In this document: in pieces, positions 11,141-21,602 of the stretch | Layout of the letters: the number at the start of each line of letters is the position of its first letter | How positions within the stretch are numbered: the first letter of the stretch is position 1 | DNA from: Pyxicephalus adspersus | Lineage: Eukaryota > Chordata > Amphibia > Anura > Pyxicephalidae | Reading direction: 5' to 3' | DNA: 64,000 nucleotides | Assembly: GCF_032062135.1 (NCBI RefSeq) | Contig: NC_092858.1 | Location: forward strand, 171,143,347-171,207,346 | The notes under the pieces: model-generated | What the model was told of the DNA's origin: nothing | The model's database searches: none | What the model saw: only the letters and a program-made list of their open reading frames with translations | Position numbers and translations under genes: made by a program

Positions 11141-11274
11141 TTTACATTTAACCCACAGTTAAACACCAGCTTTGCCAATAAAAGTGAAAAGTATCCTCGC
11201 TGCTGAGTCATGTGACCATCACATGAACAGTTAACGCACAGCAAAAGGCGATATTCATCAAATGCACAGCATGC

Positions 11275-11440
11275 AGTGATCTTCCCAGGTCCGTTGTAGC
11301 TGGGCGAACCACCCGGCACTTTGCAATACCCACCCAGCTATTTTTGGGAGGTTACTGAAGAGTTAGGTAACAATGTTTGGGCTGCCACCCACCTATAATT
11401 TTATCCCACATGGCTTATGAAAAATTCTGCATTGAACACT
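11275..11440 (+). mobile_element. Palindromic MITE, family B, copy 3
   Basis: Diverged copy with TAGCTGGGCGAACCACCCGG, a GGTTACTGAAGAGTTAGGT block and an end at TTGAACACT. The order of blocks is as in the 2.1 kb copy. Confidence 0.72.
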
Positions 11441-11528
11441 GGCATGGTTTACAGCTATGCTCATATTAGAGAATTCATATCATCCTGAAATATTGGTGAC
11501 GTTTTAATGACAAAACTAACATAATCAA

Positions 11529-11762
11529 TATTGTCCTCCCCAGCCCTTTTAGCTGGCCGCACCACCTGGCACCTTTCAGTAACTACCTGGCTGTTTTTGG
11601 ATGGCTAGTGAAAAGTTGGGTCATGGGGGGATTGGAGGTTGGAGCAGAAGGGGGTCATAGTATAGGGAGTAGTAGAAAATAATTTGTTTCCCCGCTTAGT
11701 TTTTTACCACCTACCTTTAGCTTCTCTCCTCCCAGCTGAAAAAATTTCTGCAGAAAACACTG
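11529..11762 (+). mobile_element. Palindromic MITE, family B, copy 4, with internal insertion
   Basis: Contains CTCCCCAGCCCTTTTAGCTG at the left and CCTCCCAGCTGAAAAAATTT, then GAAAACACT, at the right. After GTGAAAAGTTGGGTCA an extra segment of roughly 80 bp of G-rich sequence is inserted (about 11625-11695), so the copy is longer than its sisters. Confidence 0.7.
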
Positions 11763-12925
11763 ATCAAGTTGTATTTTTTTTATACTTCTATATACTTCTA
11801 TGGTAGTTCTCTTGTACTTAGTGCCATCTTCGGTGGTCTCCTTTTAACTTCGACAGTCTCGGCCTATCATTCTGTAACCCAGACATTTAGAGTAATATGA
11901 TTGACTTGTGAGAAAGCATTTTTGGATGCAGGTTGCCAATCTTTAGTAAAAGTCAAGTTGCAGGTAAGGTTGTGGATGGTAAGCAGAATGAGACAGTTGG
12001 GGGTCTGTAAAACAAGCAAAGGTCTCTAGAATGATGTTCACTCCACACAGTGTGTCACGATATGCAGACCTCGGTGCACAGAGATGTCATATTATCTAGG
12101 TTAGATGCTATTAAGGTTAACTGGAATCTAATTTGTCTTCCACAGATGAAATGACAAGAGTCTGCAAGACTCAAATAGCAGTCACGCAGGAGACGACTTG
12201 GAAGCACTTCAGGCTACCAGTAAATTGAATGGACCGTAAGCGGCAATAAACTGCTGTCAGTCAGCATTGGCCTGAATATAGGGGGGGGGGGGTTTCACAC
12301 TTTATATAATAAATGCTAAATCCCACTGAAAATGAAGGTAGATGCAGATACATATTTTATGAATTTTTATAAATCCAGTTGTGTGTATATAAGCATACAA
12401 AAAATATAAAGTTTTTATAGGCTGCTTAAAACTCAGATGCATGTTATAGAGTTTATGGGTACAGCTGGAGTCAATGGGGGTAAATGAAGTATACCAATGT
12501 TGGTACCAATGGGATTAGGAATATGTTGTTGGTATCAGTGTCCCATCATTGGTATCATTGCTGTCCTGTGTTGCTCCATGGTGCTACATACCTCAGCATA
12601 TACTCCTGCGTGGATGTCTTTAGCTTTGCTATAGACAGGAGATCACTCAGCCCAACAGAGCTGGCATAACTGCAAGGACATAGCGCAGAGCATGCGCACA
12701 TTGGGCACAACTGCTGCAGTACAGAATCCAGGACACTTAAAGGAAATTTACCCAGCACAGAAATATACAGTAATAACAATTCGATTTGATGCCTAACCAT
12801 TCTGTTCAGAGCTAAAAAAGAATTTCATTGCCAAGTCTCTCCCATGGTATCAATGTTTTCCTCTGTCCCTGAGTATTTTTTTTTTTTATCGAGTATACTC
12901 TGCGATGCATTCGCCATGCATAGCT
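11763..12925. other. Non-coding DNA, nothing recognised
   Basis: No gene is visible. A run of eleven or so G lies at about 12282-12292. The words TTGGTACCA and TTGGTATCA recur between 12490 and 12570. A short T run precedes the SINE at about 12880. Confidence 0.4.
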
Positions 12926-13238
12926 GGCAGCATGGAGGCTCAGTGGTTAGCACTCCGGTCTTTGCCGTAGTTCGAATCTCGGCCAGGACACTATCTGCAT
13001 GGAGTTTGCAGGTTATTCCTGTGTTTGTGTGGGTTTCCTCCCACATCCCAAAAAGATGCAGTTACGCTAATTGGCTTTCCCCCCAAAAAATTGACTTTAG
13101 ACTGTAATAAAGACATATGACCGAGGTAGGGACATTAGATTTTGAGCCCATTGAGGGACAGATAGTGACATGACTATGGACTTTGTACAGCGCTGCGTAA
13201 TATGATGGCATTATATCAAAACTGTGTAATAATATTAA
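12926..13238 (+). mobile_element. tRNA-like SINE with LINE-type tail, copy 1
   Basis: The head carries GGCTCAGTGGTTAGCACTC, which fits a polymerase III A box, and GTTCGAATCTC, which fits a B box, spaced as in tRNA. A conserved body follows (GACACTATCTGCATGGAG, GTGGGTTTCCTCCCACAT, AGACTGTAATAAAGACATAT). The tail, TTTGTACAGCGCTGCGTAAT then a TGTGTAATAATATTAA run, is shared with the truncated L2-type LINE copies in this window. Best of the four copies for its B box. Confidence 0.82.
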
Positions 13239-13374
13239 TTGTACTCCCTACTCTGTGGTGCATACTGCTAATAGGTCAGGTGCTTCATGTGAAAAAGACT
13301 ACACACAGCTGTTCTCCATTCTTGTAAAGGGCATGGTCTTGTATCCACCCTCCTCTAGTTTTTTTCAGGCAACC
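13239..13374. other. Non-coding spacer
   Basis: Short stretch between the SINE and a diverged family-C element; no feature seen. Confidence 0.4.
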
Positions 13375-13690
13375 TGTAGTGCCGCCTTTCTCAACCGTTT
13401 TACCCCAGAGAAACCATTGAAATGGACTATTAAAACCCATTTTTTGGAGGTTATTAAAAAAAATAACCTTTTTAAATTGGTGGCCATTGGAAAGAATGCC
13501 CACCTACAGTGTTGGCTTGAATACCACCCTTATAGACAACTGAAAGTATCATTAAAGTCAAGGCCCTAGCTTTGGTGTTGACCCCAGAGCCATGCTGGCA
13601 TCATCAAATGTCATAAATCAACCCCCATAGCAATCTCTGAAGGAACCCTGGGATTCTATGGAACCCTGAAAATGGTTGTTGTATTCTGAG
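13375..13690 (+). mobile_element. hAT-like element, family C, diverged copy
   Basis: Recognised by TTTCTCAACCGTTTTACCCC near the left, GGTGGCCATTGGAAAGAATG in the middle and CTGAAGGAACCCTGGGATTC near the right. These are in the same order as in the copies at 44.5 and 59.2 kb. The open frame 13255-13569 runs through it and is fortuitous. Confidence 0.6.
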
Positions 13691-14689
13691 GACCTGCTGG
13701 ACCACCCTTCACAGGTCTGCTTCTTGCAGCAAAATGATGATATCACTGCTAAGGCATTTGGTGCACATAAAGCAGATAACCATAATATCTTTGAAGAATA
13801 TCATTAAATGGAAGCTTTTATTCCTGGAGTTCAGCTTTAAACTCTACAGAACATCAGCGTGTCACAATATGTCTTTTAAAACTACAAGCCAGGACTAGCC
13901 AAGCGCAGTCATGTTCCAACGCAAACTATCCTGTGATTGGCTCCCATCTTATCGCGCTGCTGACACATCTCTAATAACTGTCTAAAATAAGCTTTTTAAT
14001 AAAGCTTGATATTTTTTTTTCCTTCTTCTATGGTACAGCTCTGCACAGATCCGTTTAATGCCTAAAATCTGCACAGTGGGACTGCGAACACTTTACAAAT
14101 GAATTGGAATCATTGTTACAGGGAATTAGCTGTACATCTGCAGCCATGCTGGAAGCAACACCGGATTAGGATGCTGGGCCATTTATGTGTAACAAAGCCA
14201 TTTAACCACCTGGGCCTCTTCCGTCTATATGATATAAGTAACAAACATCCCAAGGCTTTCCATAGAACTGCCTAATTTGATATTAACATAAAAATATCCT
14301 GTAGCTACCAGGTTAACGAGAATATAATTGGGGTATGACATTTTTTTTAGTTATCACAAAACAGTCATCGGAGACTGCTGACATCACAGATATGAAATCA
14401 GTATTCGTTTCCTAGGCTGATGAAAATGAAGCCAATCTAATAAATAAAGACCAATGACACCATGGATAATACAGTTGATCTATTCAACAGAGACTGGAGG
14501 CATCACAGCAAATTCCAGGCTGTTTCTAGCTATCATTGGAGTTTATTTAATATAGGAATTTAGGTTGTTCACCGTATTACCTACAGGAAATGCTGTGATT
14601 GTGACAAAAAGTGTTTCTTGAGCTTTTTCTTTTCATTGGCATGACTATTACTTAACTAGTCTTCATAGGAAACATCCCTGGAACTGAGG
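13691..14689. other. Non-coding DNA; possible decayed fringe of the 43-bp array
   Basis: No gene is visible. From about 14370, phrases such as GGAGACTGCTGACATCACAG and GAGACTGGAGGCATCACAGC resemble very diverged units of the 43-bp minisatellite that follows. Confidence 0.4.
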
Positions 14690-15930
14690 CCATCTATTTA
14701 CCAGAGAACTATGATTAACTGGAGACATTACTGAGAAAGCATCCTACCATTTACTAGAGAGACCTGACATTACTGTCTATCTATTCACTGAAGACCAGTG
14801 ACATCAATAGGAATGCAGCTTATCCATTGATTAGAGACTAGTGACTTCATTGGCAATAGAAGCATATGCCATTACTGGTAACAAATCTATTTACTAGAGA
14901 TCAGTGACATCAATGGGAAGGTAAACTATCCAATCACCAGACACCGGTGACAACACTGAGAAGGCAGCCTGTCAAATGACTAGAGACCATTTACATCAAT
15001 GGGAATTTAGCCTACCCATTGACGTGAGACCAGTGAAATCACTGAGAATGTAGCCTATCCAAACACTAGAGACCAGTGACATCACTGAGAATGCAGCCTA
15101 TCCAATCACTAGAGACCAGTGACATCACTGAGAATGCAGCCTATCCAATCACTAGAGANNNNNNNNNNNNNNNNNNNNNNNNNNNNNNNNNNNNNNNNNN
15201 NNNNNNNNNNNNNNNNNNNNNNNNNNNNNNNNNNNNNNNNNNNNNNNNNNNNNNNNNNNNNNNNNNNNNNNNNNNNNNNNNNNNNNNNNNNNNNNNNNNN
15301 NNNNNNNNNNNNNNNNNNNNNNNNNNNNNNNNNNNNNNNNNNNNNNNNNNNNNNNNNNNNNNNNNNNNNNNNNNNNNNNNNNNNNNNNNNNNNNNNNNNN
15401 NNNNTATCCAATCACTAGAGACCAGTGACATCACTGAGAATGCAGCCTAAAAGTGATTAGAGAGCTCGGACATTACTGTCTATCTATTCATTGAAGACCA
15501 GTGACATCAATAAAAATCCAGCCCACCTATTGATTAGAGACTAGTGACTTCATTGGCAAAAGCAGCATATGTTTTTACTGGTAATCAGTGACATCACTGA
15601 GAATGCAGCCTACCCATTGACTTGAGACCAGTGACACCACCAAGAACGCAGCCTATCCACTCACTAGAGACCGGTGACATCACTAAGAATGCAGCCTATC
15701 CCTTCACTAGAGACCAGTGACATCACTGAGAATGCAGCCTATGTGACATCACTGAGAATACAGCCTATCCATTCACTAGCGACCAGTGACATCACTGAGA
15801 ATGCAACCTATCCATTCACTAGAGACCAGTGACATCACTGAGAAAGCAGCCTATACATTCACTAGAGACCGGTGACATCACTGAAAATGCAGCCTAGCAA
15901 ACAACTTCAGACCAGTGATATCATTAAAAG
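14690..15930. repeat. 43-bp minisatellite, interrupted by an assembly gap
   Basis: The unit is AGAGACCAGTGACATCACTG followed by AGAATGCAGCCTATCCAATC and ACT; successive units at 15068 and 15111 confirm the 43-bp period. Units near the gap are nearly identical and the outer ones are diverged. A larger block, beginning CATTACTGTCTATCTATTCA and including a GACTAGTGACTTCATTGGCA unit, occurs at about 14770-14885 and again at 15473-15590. Not CRISPR: there are no unique spacers. Confidence 0.92.
15159..15404. other. Assembly gap (246 N) inside the minisatellite
   Basis: Sequence on both sides is the same 43-bp repeat at its most homogeneous, so the missing part is almost certainly more of the array. 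The true length of the gap cannot be known from this sequence. Apparent open frames across it are artefacts. Confidence 0.97.
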
Positions 15931-15939
15931 ACAGCCTCC

Positions 15940-16130
15940 CCTACAGCAGCTGGAACTGAATGAACCTGCATGTATCCTGGAAGAGACGAAGAAGAAGATG
16001 GCATATCCGCGATGAAGCAGGGACCGGTAAGTGTATTGACAAGATTGTGATAAGGCAGAAGAAACATGGCCCCTTCTCCAATAAATGACCTACCTGATTG
16101 CAATTATTTATTTTTTTACATTTAACCTAC
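15940..16130 (+). repeat. Interspersed repeat of unknown class, copy 1
   Basis: A segment with GAAGAAGATGGCATATCCGC, GGTAAGTGTATTGACAAGAT, TTGTGATAAGGCAGAAG and GACCTACCTGATTGCAATTA recurs in the same order and orientation at about 50565-50698. The class was not recognised; the GGTAAGTG and GATGG words also occur in the TTAA elements, so it may be an internal part of one of those. Confidence 0.5.
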
Positions 16131-16155
16131 TTTAACAAGTTTTCTTATTTTCATA

Positions 16156-16192
16156 CCCCAATACCCCTACCCCTACCCCCTACTCATACCCC
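16156..16192 (-). other. Candidate G-quadruplex motif
   Basis: Five C tracts of four to five bases (16156-16159, 16164-16167, 16170-16173, 16176-16180, 16189-16192) give, on the minus strand, five G4+ tracts with loops of 2 to 8 bases. That satisfies the usual G-quadruplex pattern. Confidence 0.6.
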
Positions 16193-16199
16193 TAAAACC

Positions 16200-16540
16200 C
16201 AGCAATGCAGAGAATCATAATATCTCCTTTTTCATGTTTCCGTCATTGATAAATGAACATCATTTATTTCACCTTATAATTTAAGCAAGCTTGAGTCAAA
16301 TGAACAGGCAATTTAATCGAAAGAGTATACTATTATAGAAATTAATTAGCAGGTAATTTCAGAACGACAAAAATACTTTGAATGTACACCGTAGTTATAT
16401 TTTCTTTTTGGCAGAGCTATTCTCCTACCATAAAATCTATTGCTATCTAATAGTAAAAGTTAATTATGAGCTAAGAGATGTTATGTCACAATTCCTCTAT
16501 AAGGCACTAATTGAGCTGGGATACCCTGGTATTAGATTTA
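16200..16540. other. Non-coding DNA, nothing recognised
   Basis: AT-rich; the open frame from 16378 runs into the following MITE and has no domain. Confidence 0.4.
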
Positions 16541-16543
16541 CGG

Positions 16544-16669
16544 AGCACTCTTCTCCAAATAAAGTTTGGGTGAGAAGAAGCTGTAGGCAGGCGGTGGACC
16601 TGTATTGTGAGCCAAACGACTGTTTTTGTGTGGTTACTGAAAAGTGCCGGATGGTGTGCTGGGGAGAAC
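16544..16669 (-). mobile_element. Palindromic MITE, family B, copy 5
   Basis: Minus orientation. It ends with GGTTACTGAAAAGTGCCGGA and GTGCTGGGGAGAAC at the right; the left end reads AGCACTCTTCTCC. Shortened relative to copy 1. Confidence 0.7.
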
Positions 16670-17230
16670 CCGCAAGGCACCTTTCATAGTGCTAACTGGC
16701 CCAGGGGCTTTCTAGGATGCTCTATCAAATTGCTGATTGGCCCAGGGCTGTCACATGCTTCTATATACCTGTGATCTGGTGCCAGAGTGGTAGTTGAACA
16801 AAAAAAAAAAATACATGGGGGGTATGTAGGGGATTAAATCAAAAGGCAGAAGTTTGCTTTAAGTAATTACTAAATATATATATATATATATATACATAAT
16901 ATATATATGAATTACACAGAGTGGGAAGAAAGTAGAATGAATTTGGGATAACATGGGAAAGTGAGGCGTGAGCTAGAAATATAGAGACATGTAGGCTGAA
17001 ACATTCTTTAGGTATCAGCTCCCAGGGTATCTTTAGGGACAGAATCTCTCCGAAGTAAACAGTTAATGATTTTTTAATGAATCCGTAACAGGATTACACA
17101 GTAATGTTGTTGTTTTACAATATCTTCCCTTAGTTTGAAGACCATGAAATGAAGATTTATTAAAGTGACCCCCTGACATTATCTTGTTGTTCAGTGGCAA
17201 TATAATAAACCTTTGAAAAAATTAAACATT
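16670..17230. other. Non-coding DNA with a TA microsatellite
   Basis: An (AT)n tract lies at about 16875-16912. A run of A lies at about 16800-16811. ATTAAAGTGACCCCCTGACA at about 17158 resembles a TTAA-element end, but no partner end is visible. Confidence 0.5.
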
Positions 17231-17590
17231 TTTTTAGCAACTTTGAGGCCTGTGGGCCGATTCTAATGACTCTGAAAAGTGAGAAATATTCTCAACAGCC
17301 ATTGTATTTACCCGGCATAACGTAATTACTGTTGGCGTTACTGATGGCACCCCTCTAGCTATTCTCTGCGTTACGTGGCTGCACCACAAATAATATTTCT
17401 GTCGGAGGGAAGCGATAAGCGGGACTTTGTCCTTCCAAAATGCCTCATGAACATGAGGGATTAGCCATAATTCCCAGACCCCGTGCGCAACAAAGAGTCT
17501 CGAGGAAACGAGAAAGGTCCTTTCAATCATTCCTTTCACAGCGGCGTGTAATTACCAGACCATCGCTCAGCGACCTACACACATAACATT
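17231..17590. other. Possible conserved non-coding segment
   Basis: This stretch has more CpG than its surroundings and contains ACGTAATTACTG, GGCGTTACTGATGG and TGCGTTACGTGGC, with no match to repeats elsewhere in the window. The open frame on its minus strand (101 codons) has no domain. It may be regulatory DNA under constraint, but this is only an impression. Confidence 0.3.
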
Positions 17591-17916
17591 ACAGACCTGA
17601 CATTAGGAGAACGCCACGGTGTAGCAATCTAAGGGAACACAATGTGTATTCCAGAATCAATTTTGGGTTAATACTGTTACATTTACCTTCAAGCTGAACT
17701 CTGGACATCTCTTTGGTCTTGCACAATTGTATAGGCCTCTCTCCTATCATTGCTCTGATTTCAGTGCACACTGTGATTTCACAATGTGCAACAGAAGCTG
17801 CAACAAGTCAGATACAGCCACCCCTTTTTGTGATGTCCAGAATCATTTAACACTTTCCTTACCATCTTGTCACTGGCTCATCCCTTTCATTCATTGAATT
17901 TCAGTTCTTTCAGAAA

Positions 17917-18239
17917 TTAAAGCAGAACTAAATTTTCTCTTTAAAAATTACAAGTTTAGGCAGAGGCAATGTCCTTTCTGTAATAGTCTCCCTTACCTGC
18001 CCTATTGCACCGGGAACTGTCAAAAAAGTGCAGTTCAGTGGCGATTGCCAGGATATCCGGCTTGCCGTGCCCGGAATGAAATAAACTCCTGCGCGTTTGC
18101 TAAAGAGTTACATCTTCCAGGCACGCTCAATCAAGATGACCAAAGATCATAAGGAGCACAAAAAAAAAAGGAAGGAAGATGACGGCACCCTGCAAAGGAA
18201 TGGGGAGAGGTGAGTAGTGCAGGTTTAGTTCTGCTTTAA
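17917..18239. mobile_element. TTAA-flanked MITE (Kolobok/T2-like), copy 1
   Basis: Starts TTAAAGCAGAACTAAA and ends TTTAGTTCTGCTTTAA, a perfect 16-bp inverted repeat including the TTAA target site. Length is 323 bp. The interior includes AAGATGACCAAAGATCATAA. TTAA targets are used by Kolobok and piggyBac elements. The TTAAAG start is like Kolobok/T2 MITEs of frogs, so that is my preferred assignment. No coding capacity. Confidence 0.82.
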
Positions 18240-18560
18240 GATTCAGCATCAGGTGGAAGGTACCTAGGGCATTGTAAATACAAATGTAGCCTAGCTAGGA
18301 ACATCCACTACTTCAAACTAACCCATCAAGAGATTTTAATATTTCCATAACATATTCCAAGCACCAACCCAATGCTGAAGGCTCTTTATGAGTACTGAGG
18401 GACTCACTTTTGCAATAAATGAAAAAGAAAAAGTGGCAATTAGTTATTTTATTCAAGTAAATGCAGTCTGTGATCATCAATTTTGGTTAAATAGGGTGAT
18501 TGTGATTGCCATTTTCAAGTTTAGCTTTAAGTCATTCTGGGCCAGTCAATCAAAATAGGT
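18240..18560. other. Non-coding DNA, nothing recognised
   Basis: No repeat or gene was recognised between the TTAA element and the L1 fragment. Confidence 0.4.
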
Positions 18561-18574
18561 GAGGCAGCTTCACC

Positions 18575-18990
18575 CATAAATAGATTGTCAGTTGTGCTCC
18601 GGGACATTCTCCTATGTGCTTTCGTGGTTGTAATCAGTTGGGATATTTCTTACATATTTGTTGGGAGTGTCCCATGGCCCACTCCTTTTGGACCAAAATA
18701 TACCGCCTACTCAGGGCTCTTTTTTGGAGGATTCATGGGATCCTCCCACAGCTCCACTTCATTGCAGGCCTCCCTGTCTTTCCTCGACTCAATTTAGTCT
18801 CATGGAACACATCCCCATAGCTGCTAAACAATGCATAGCTGGGGCATTGCTATCTCCTCGGATTAGTTATCACGAGAAGGGTCTCCTGTACACTCACCCA
18901 CGAGAAACACACAGCTCTCCAATCTGATTCGTTGGAAATGTTCAAAACAATTTGGTCAACATGGATTAGGAAAATTCCTCCTCCATTTTA
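18575..18990 (+). pseudogene. L1-type LINE ORF2 C-terminal fragment
   Basis: In the frame starting with SPM at about 18609 the sequence reads CFRGCNQLGYFLHICWECP and continues FWTKIYRLL. This is the C-terminal cysteine-histidine motif (C-x3-C, H, C) found at the end of L1/Tx1-clade ORF2 proteins, usually followed by W-rich text. Here MFKTIWSTWIRKIP near 18936-18975 fits the tail, although in-frame stops appear from about 18820. Only the last part of ORF2 survives; the reverse transcriptase and endonuclease parts are absent, as expected for a 5'-truncated insertion. Longer open frames in the other two phases here are shadows. Confidence 0.72.
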
Positions 18991-19109
18991 ATCTGCCTTA
19001 ATGTGTAAGGTTAGCATGCGTGCATATTATGGCGAAATCCCTAAAGACATCTTGTATTGTGTTGTAAAGAAACCTTATTGCAAAAAGGTTGTTTGTAAAG
19101 GGTCAAACA

Positions 19110-19225
19110 TTATTATTATTATTATTTTTGTACAATATATAGTGGTTGCAAATGACAGAGAGATACAGACAGTGATACAGGAGGAGGAGCGGACCCTGCC
19201 CAGCTTATCATTAATAACAAAACAC
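19110..19225 (-). mobile_element. L2-type LINE 3'-end fragment
   Basis: An (ATT)n run at about 19111-19127, then GGTTGCAAATGACAGAGAGA and GATACAGGAGGAGGAGCGGA, match the shared L2-type 3' tail in minus orientation. The AGCGCTG part of the tail is missing. Confidence 0.72.
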
Positions 19226-19229
19226 TAAT

Positions 19230-19711
19230 CGCCGTCTTGTTCAGGAGTATGGCAAGGAAGAAGAACAAACCTGATTCTCACACAATACCTGCAACAAGCC
19301 CCAGCTTCCTTGGTAGTTACGATGACGTAAATCCTCTGTACAGAATGTGAGAGTATCTGCCACCAGCCATGGTAAGGTGAGTGCAGGAAAACAATGCTCC
19401 ACTGTTCCCAAGGTCATGGACATGATTAAATAGCGAGCCTCAAGTTGCTGTTCATCACAAACAATGACAACCATGCAGAACAGCACTCAGCAAAATGTCA
19501 TTGACTGATGTACATCTATACAAATATACATAAAAAAATCTGAATGTTTTTCACACTTTCACACAGGAGCAGAGCCCTTAACATAGAGTTCAGGAATGAG
19601 TCAGGCGTGGAGCAACTATTCGGAGCCTCTTAAGCCCTGTACAGAGGTCAGGTTTCCATTTGTTCATGATTGTTTCTAGAGACAGGTTAGGGAAGAAGCG
19701 CTGCACACCCA
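19230..19711. other. Non-coding DNA, nothing recognised
   Basis: No repeat family or gene was recognised. Confidence 0.4.
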
Positions 19712-20398
19712 GGGTCAGATTTATTAAAGCTCTCAAAGACTGGAGAATAGACTATCATAAGTGAACCTGGGTGATTCAGTGATTCTGGTCCAGGATTGAA
19801 AACATTTACCGACATTTTTGAGAAATCCATTCCAGGTTTGCTGGATCACCATAGTTTACCTATGACAGGCATTATCAAAGTCCAATTGCGGCCCATGTTC
19901 AGATTTCCACTGGCCGGCAGCCTCTGTCATAAAATCAATATTATGTGGCCCTTCAGCACTGTTGACCACAGTATAAAAAACAAGCGTACAAAAAAGCTAT
20001 TTTATATTTCATTAGAGTTGATCAACCGCTTTGAAATTATTGGCCTGCTATTCGGTGGCATAATCGGCAGGACGGGAGTACCCATGTGTCCACAGGGAAT
20101 CCCCCACGTCATTATAGTGGGCGTGTGCTGTGCGGGACCCGCACAGACCACGCCCACTCTGATTCCAAGAAAGTACTCTGCACGGGCCCGCACTGACATA
20201 GGACTCAATGCATAGGCGTTACCCTGGTGGGTGTGTGCTGTGCAGGACCCACACACTAACCCTGAGTACGTGCTGAATTGTCAGCCCCCGCACATTTTCA
20301 CCTCACCAAATCTGGCCCTCTTTGCAAAAGGTTTGTACACCGCTGGCCTATGACAGTCTATCTTCTCCAATCTTGGAGAGCTCTAATAAATCAGGCTC
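19712..20398 (+). mobile_element. Palindromic MITE, family A, split by a hAT insertion
   Basis: The left part (19712-19865) runs from GGGTCAGATTTATTAAAGCT through CCATTCCAGGTTTGCTGGAT. The right part (20346-20398) runs TATGACAGTCTATCTTCTCC to CTCTAATAAATCAGGCTC. Joined across the insertion they make one family-A element of normal length. This shows the hAT element arrived later. Confidence 0.85.
19866..20345. mobile_element. Non-autonomous hAT (Charlie-like) element
   Basis: 480 bp, starting CAGGCATTATCAAAGTCCAA and ending TTTGTACACCGCTG, both close to the hAT-Charlie ends CAGGGGTGTCAAA and TTTGACACCCCTG. It is flanked by ACCTATGA (19858-19865) and GCCTATGA (20346-20353), an 8-bp target duplication matching at 7 of 8, as expected for hAT. 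GC-rich palindromic text (GGGCGTGTGCTGTGCGGGAC with a near inverse, CGCACAGACCACGCCCAC) lies at about 20118-20157. No transposase is encoded; the open frames through it are chance. Confidence 0.85.
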
Positions 20399-20845
20399 CA
20401 TAGAGAGGGGAGGGGGGAGGATGAACAAGCAGCACCCCGCTGTGCTCTTCTCCACATTGTTCATCAATCTGCCAGGCCTGATTGAAAAACTGCAGGAGAC
20501 TCTGAGCCAGGCTGAGGTTAGATTAAGCTGATAGCTTAGGATACCTGTGGCTTATTTAAGAAGACCCTTTCAGTTCTCTGTATAATTCAGAAAAAACACT
20601 TTCCTGGAATATAAATGTAATAAACTCATCTTTCTGGTAGTTTGTTTCTCATACCTCCCCTGCATTTCAGCTCTGGAGCCTCTGTCAGTCTGTTAGATAT
20701 TTAGGAATGTCAAAGAGATTGATGAAGAGCTGCAACAGGATGGAGGAGGTGTAGGGAAAAAACGCCACCACCATGTGAAAAATGGACCTAAAGAATGATA
20801 TTCAGATCTATCAACCCTTACTGGATGCATTGGGGAGGTGTTGAC
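20399..20845. other. Non-coding DNA, nothing recognised
   Basis: No repeat family or gene was recognised. A short G-rich run occurs near 20406-20420. Confidence 0.4.
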
Positions 20846-20849
20846 AACA

Positions 20850-21012
20850 CCAGTATTATATTATTGTATATTATTATATTACTATATTATATAGCGCCAA
20901 CATATTACGCAGCGCTGTATATTAAATAGGGGTTGCAAATGACAGACAGATACAGACAGTGACACAGGAGGAGGCGAGGACCCTGTCCCAAAGAGCTTAC
21001 AATCTAAGAGGT
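20850..21012 (-). mobile_element. L2-type LINE 3'-end fragment
   Basis: A TATTAT-rich start, then ATAGCGCCAACATATTACGC, AGCGCTGT, GGGGTTGCAAATGACAGACA and AAGAGCTTACAATCTAAGAG. This is a 5'-truncated copy in minus orientation, matching the 3' part of the longer copy at 21.6-22.2 kb. Confidence 0.82.
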
Positions 21013-21600
21013 AGGGAAGCAGCATACAATTGGAGTATTATGTATTTAATTTTACTGGCCAAAAGATTTGCAAAAGTGTGCAGCAAACTTTTTTATTCAG
21101 GGATTCATGCCAGACAGCACAGTGTGCTCCTGGACCTCCACGTATGTATGCAATGCAGTCTGGTCAGGCACTAGCCCCTGCTGATGACACACAAGAAGGT
21201 GAAGCAACACACTGATGAGGTCATCCCTCTACTGCCTACCCCTCCAATAAGTTTATGTGTTAACAACTTTTTCCTGATTGCCTCCGAGTGGTGATACTGA
21301 CATTCCCAGTGTGAATGCTGCTATACCCAGCATTATAGAAAGACAATAAAAAAATATAGGTACTTATGAGGGGTATAGTATATACGTAATCAGTAATAAT
21401 TCTTAATGAATGAAATAATGAAATTGTGTTTCTTACTATGTTTCTAGAATCAAAAAAGTGAGGACATTTTATATAACAATAACTTAAAGCTCTGTCCCAA
21501 TCAGGAATGCCATCCACCTCCATTATCAATACCAACCACCCTCCAATAACTAACCGCTGCAAAAATAACAAAAACAAAATAAAAAGCCCCTTGTATTTTA
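21013..21600. other. Non-coding DNA, nothing recognised
   Basis: No repeat or gene was recognised. The minus-strand open frame that runs from here into the LINE begins in the LINE's 3' tail. Confidence 0.4.
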
Positions 21601-21602
21601 TT

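Noticed and set aside
12926..13010. Possible tRNA gene
   Set aside because: A-box and B-box words are present, but the sequence has no acceptor stem pairing that I can see and occurs in four copies with a conserved 250-bp body and LINE-like tail, so it is a SINE.
15076..15450. Open frames across the N gap
   Set aside because: They consist mostly of unknown residues and are artefacts of the gap.
14690..15930. Possible CRISPR array
   Set aside because: The repeat is continuous with no unique spacers, and the setting is a vertebrate genome.
16156..16192. Interstitial telomere repeat
   Set aside because: The unit is CCCCTA-like and not the vertebrate CCCTAA, and there are too few copies.
19796..20215. 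139-codon open frame
   Set aside because: It crosses the boundary between a MITE and a nested hAT element, so it cannot be an old gene.
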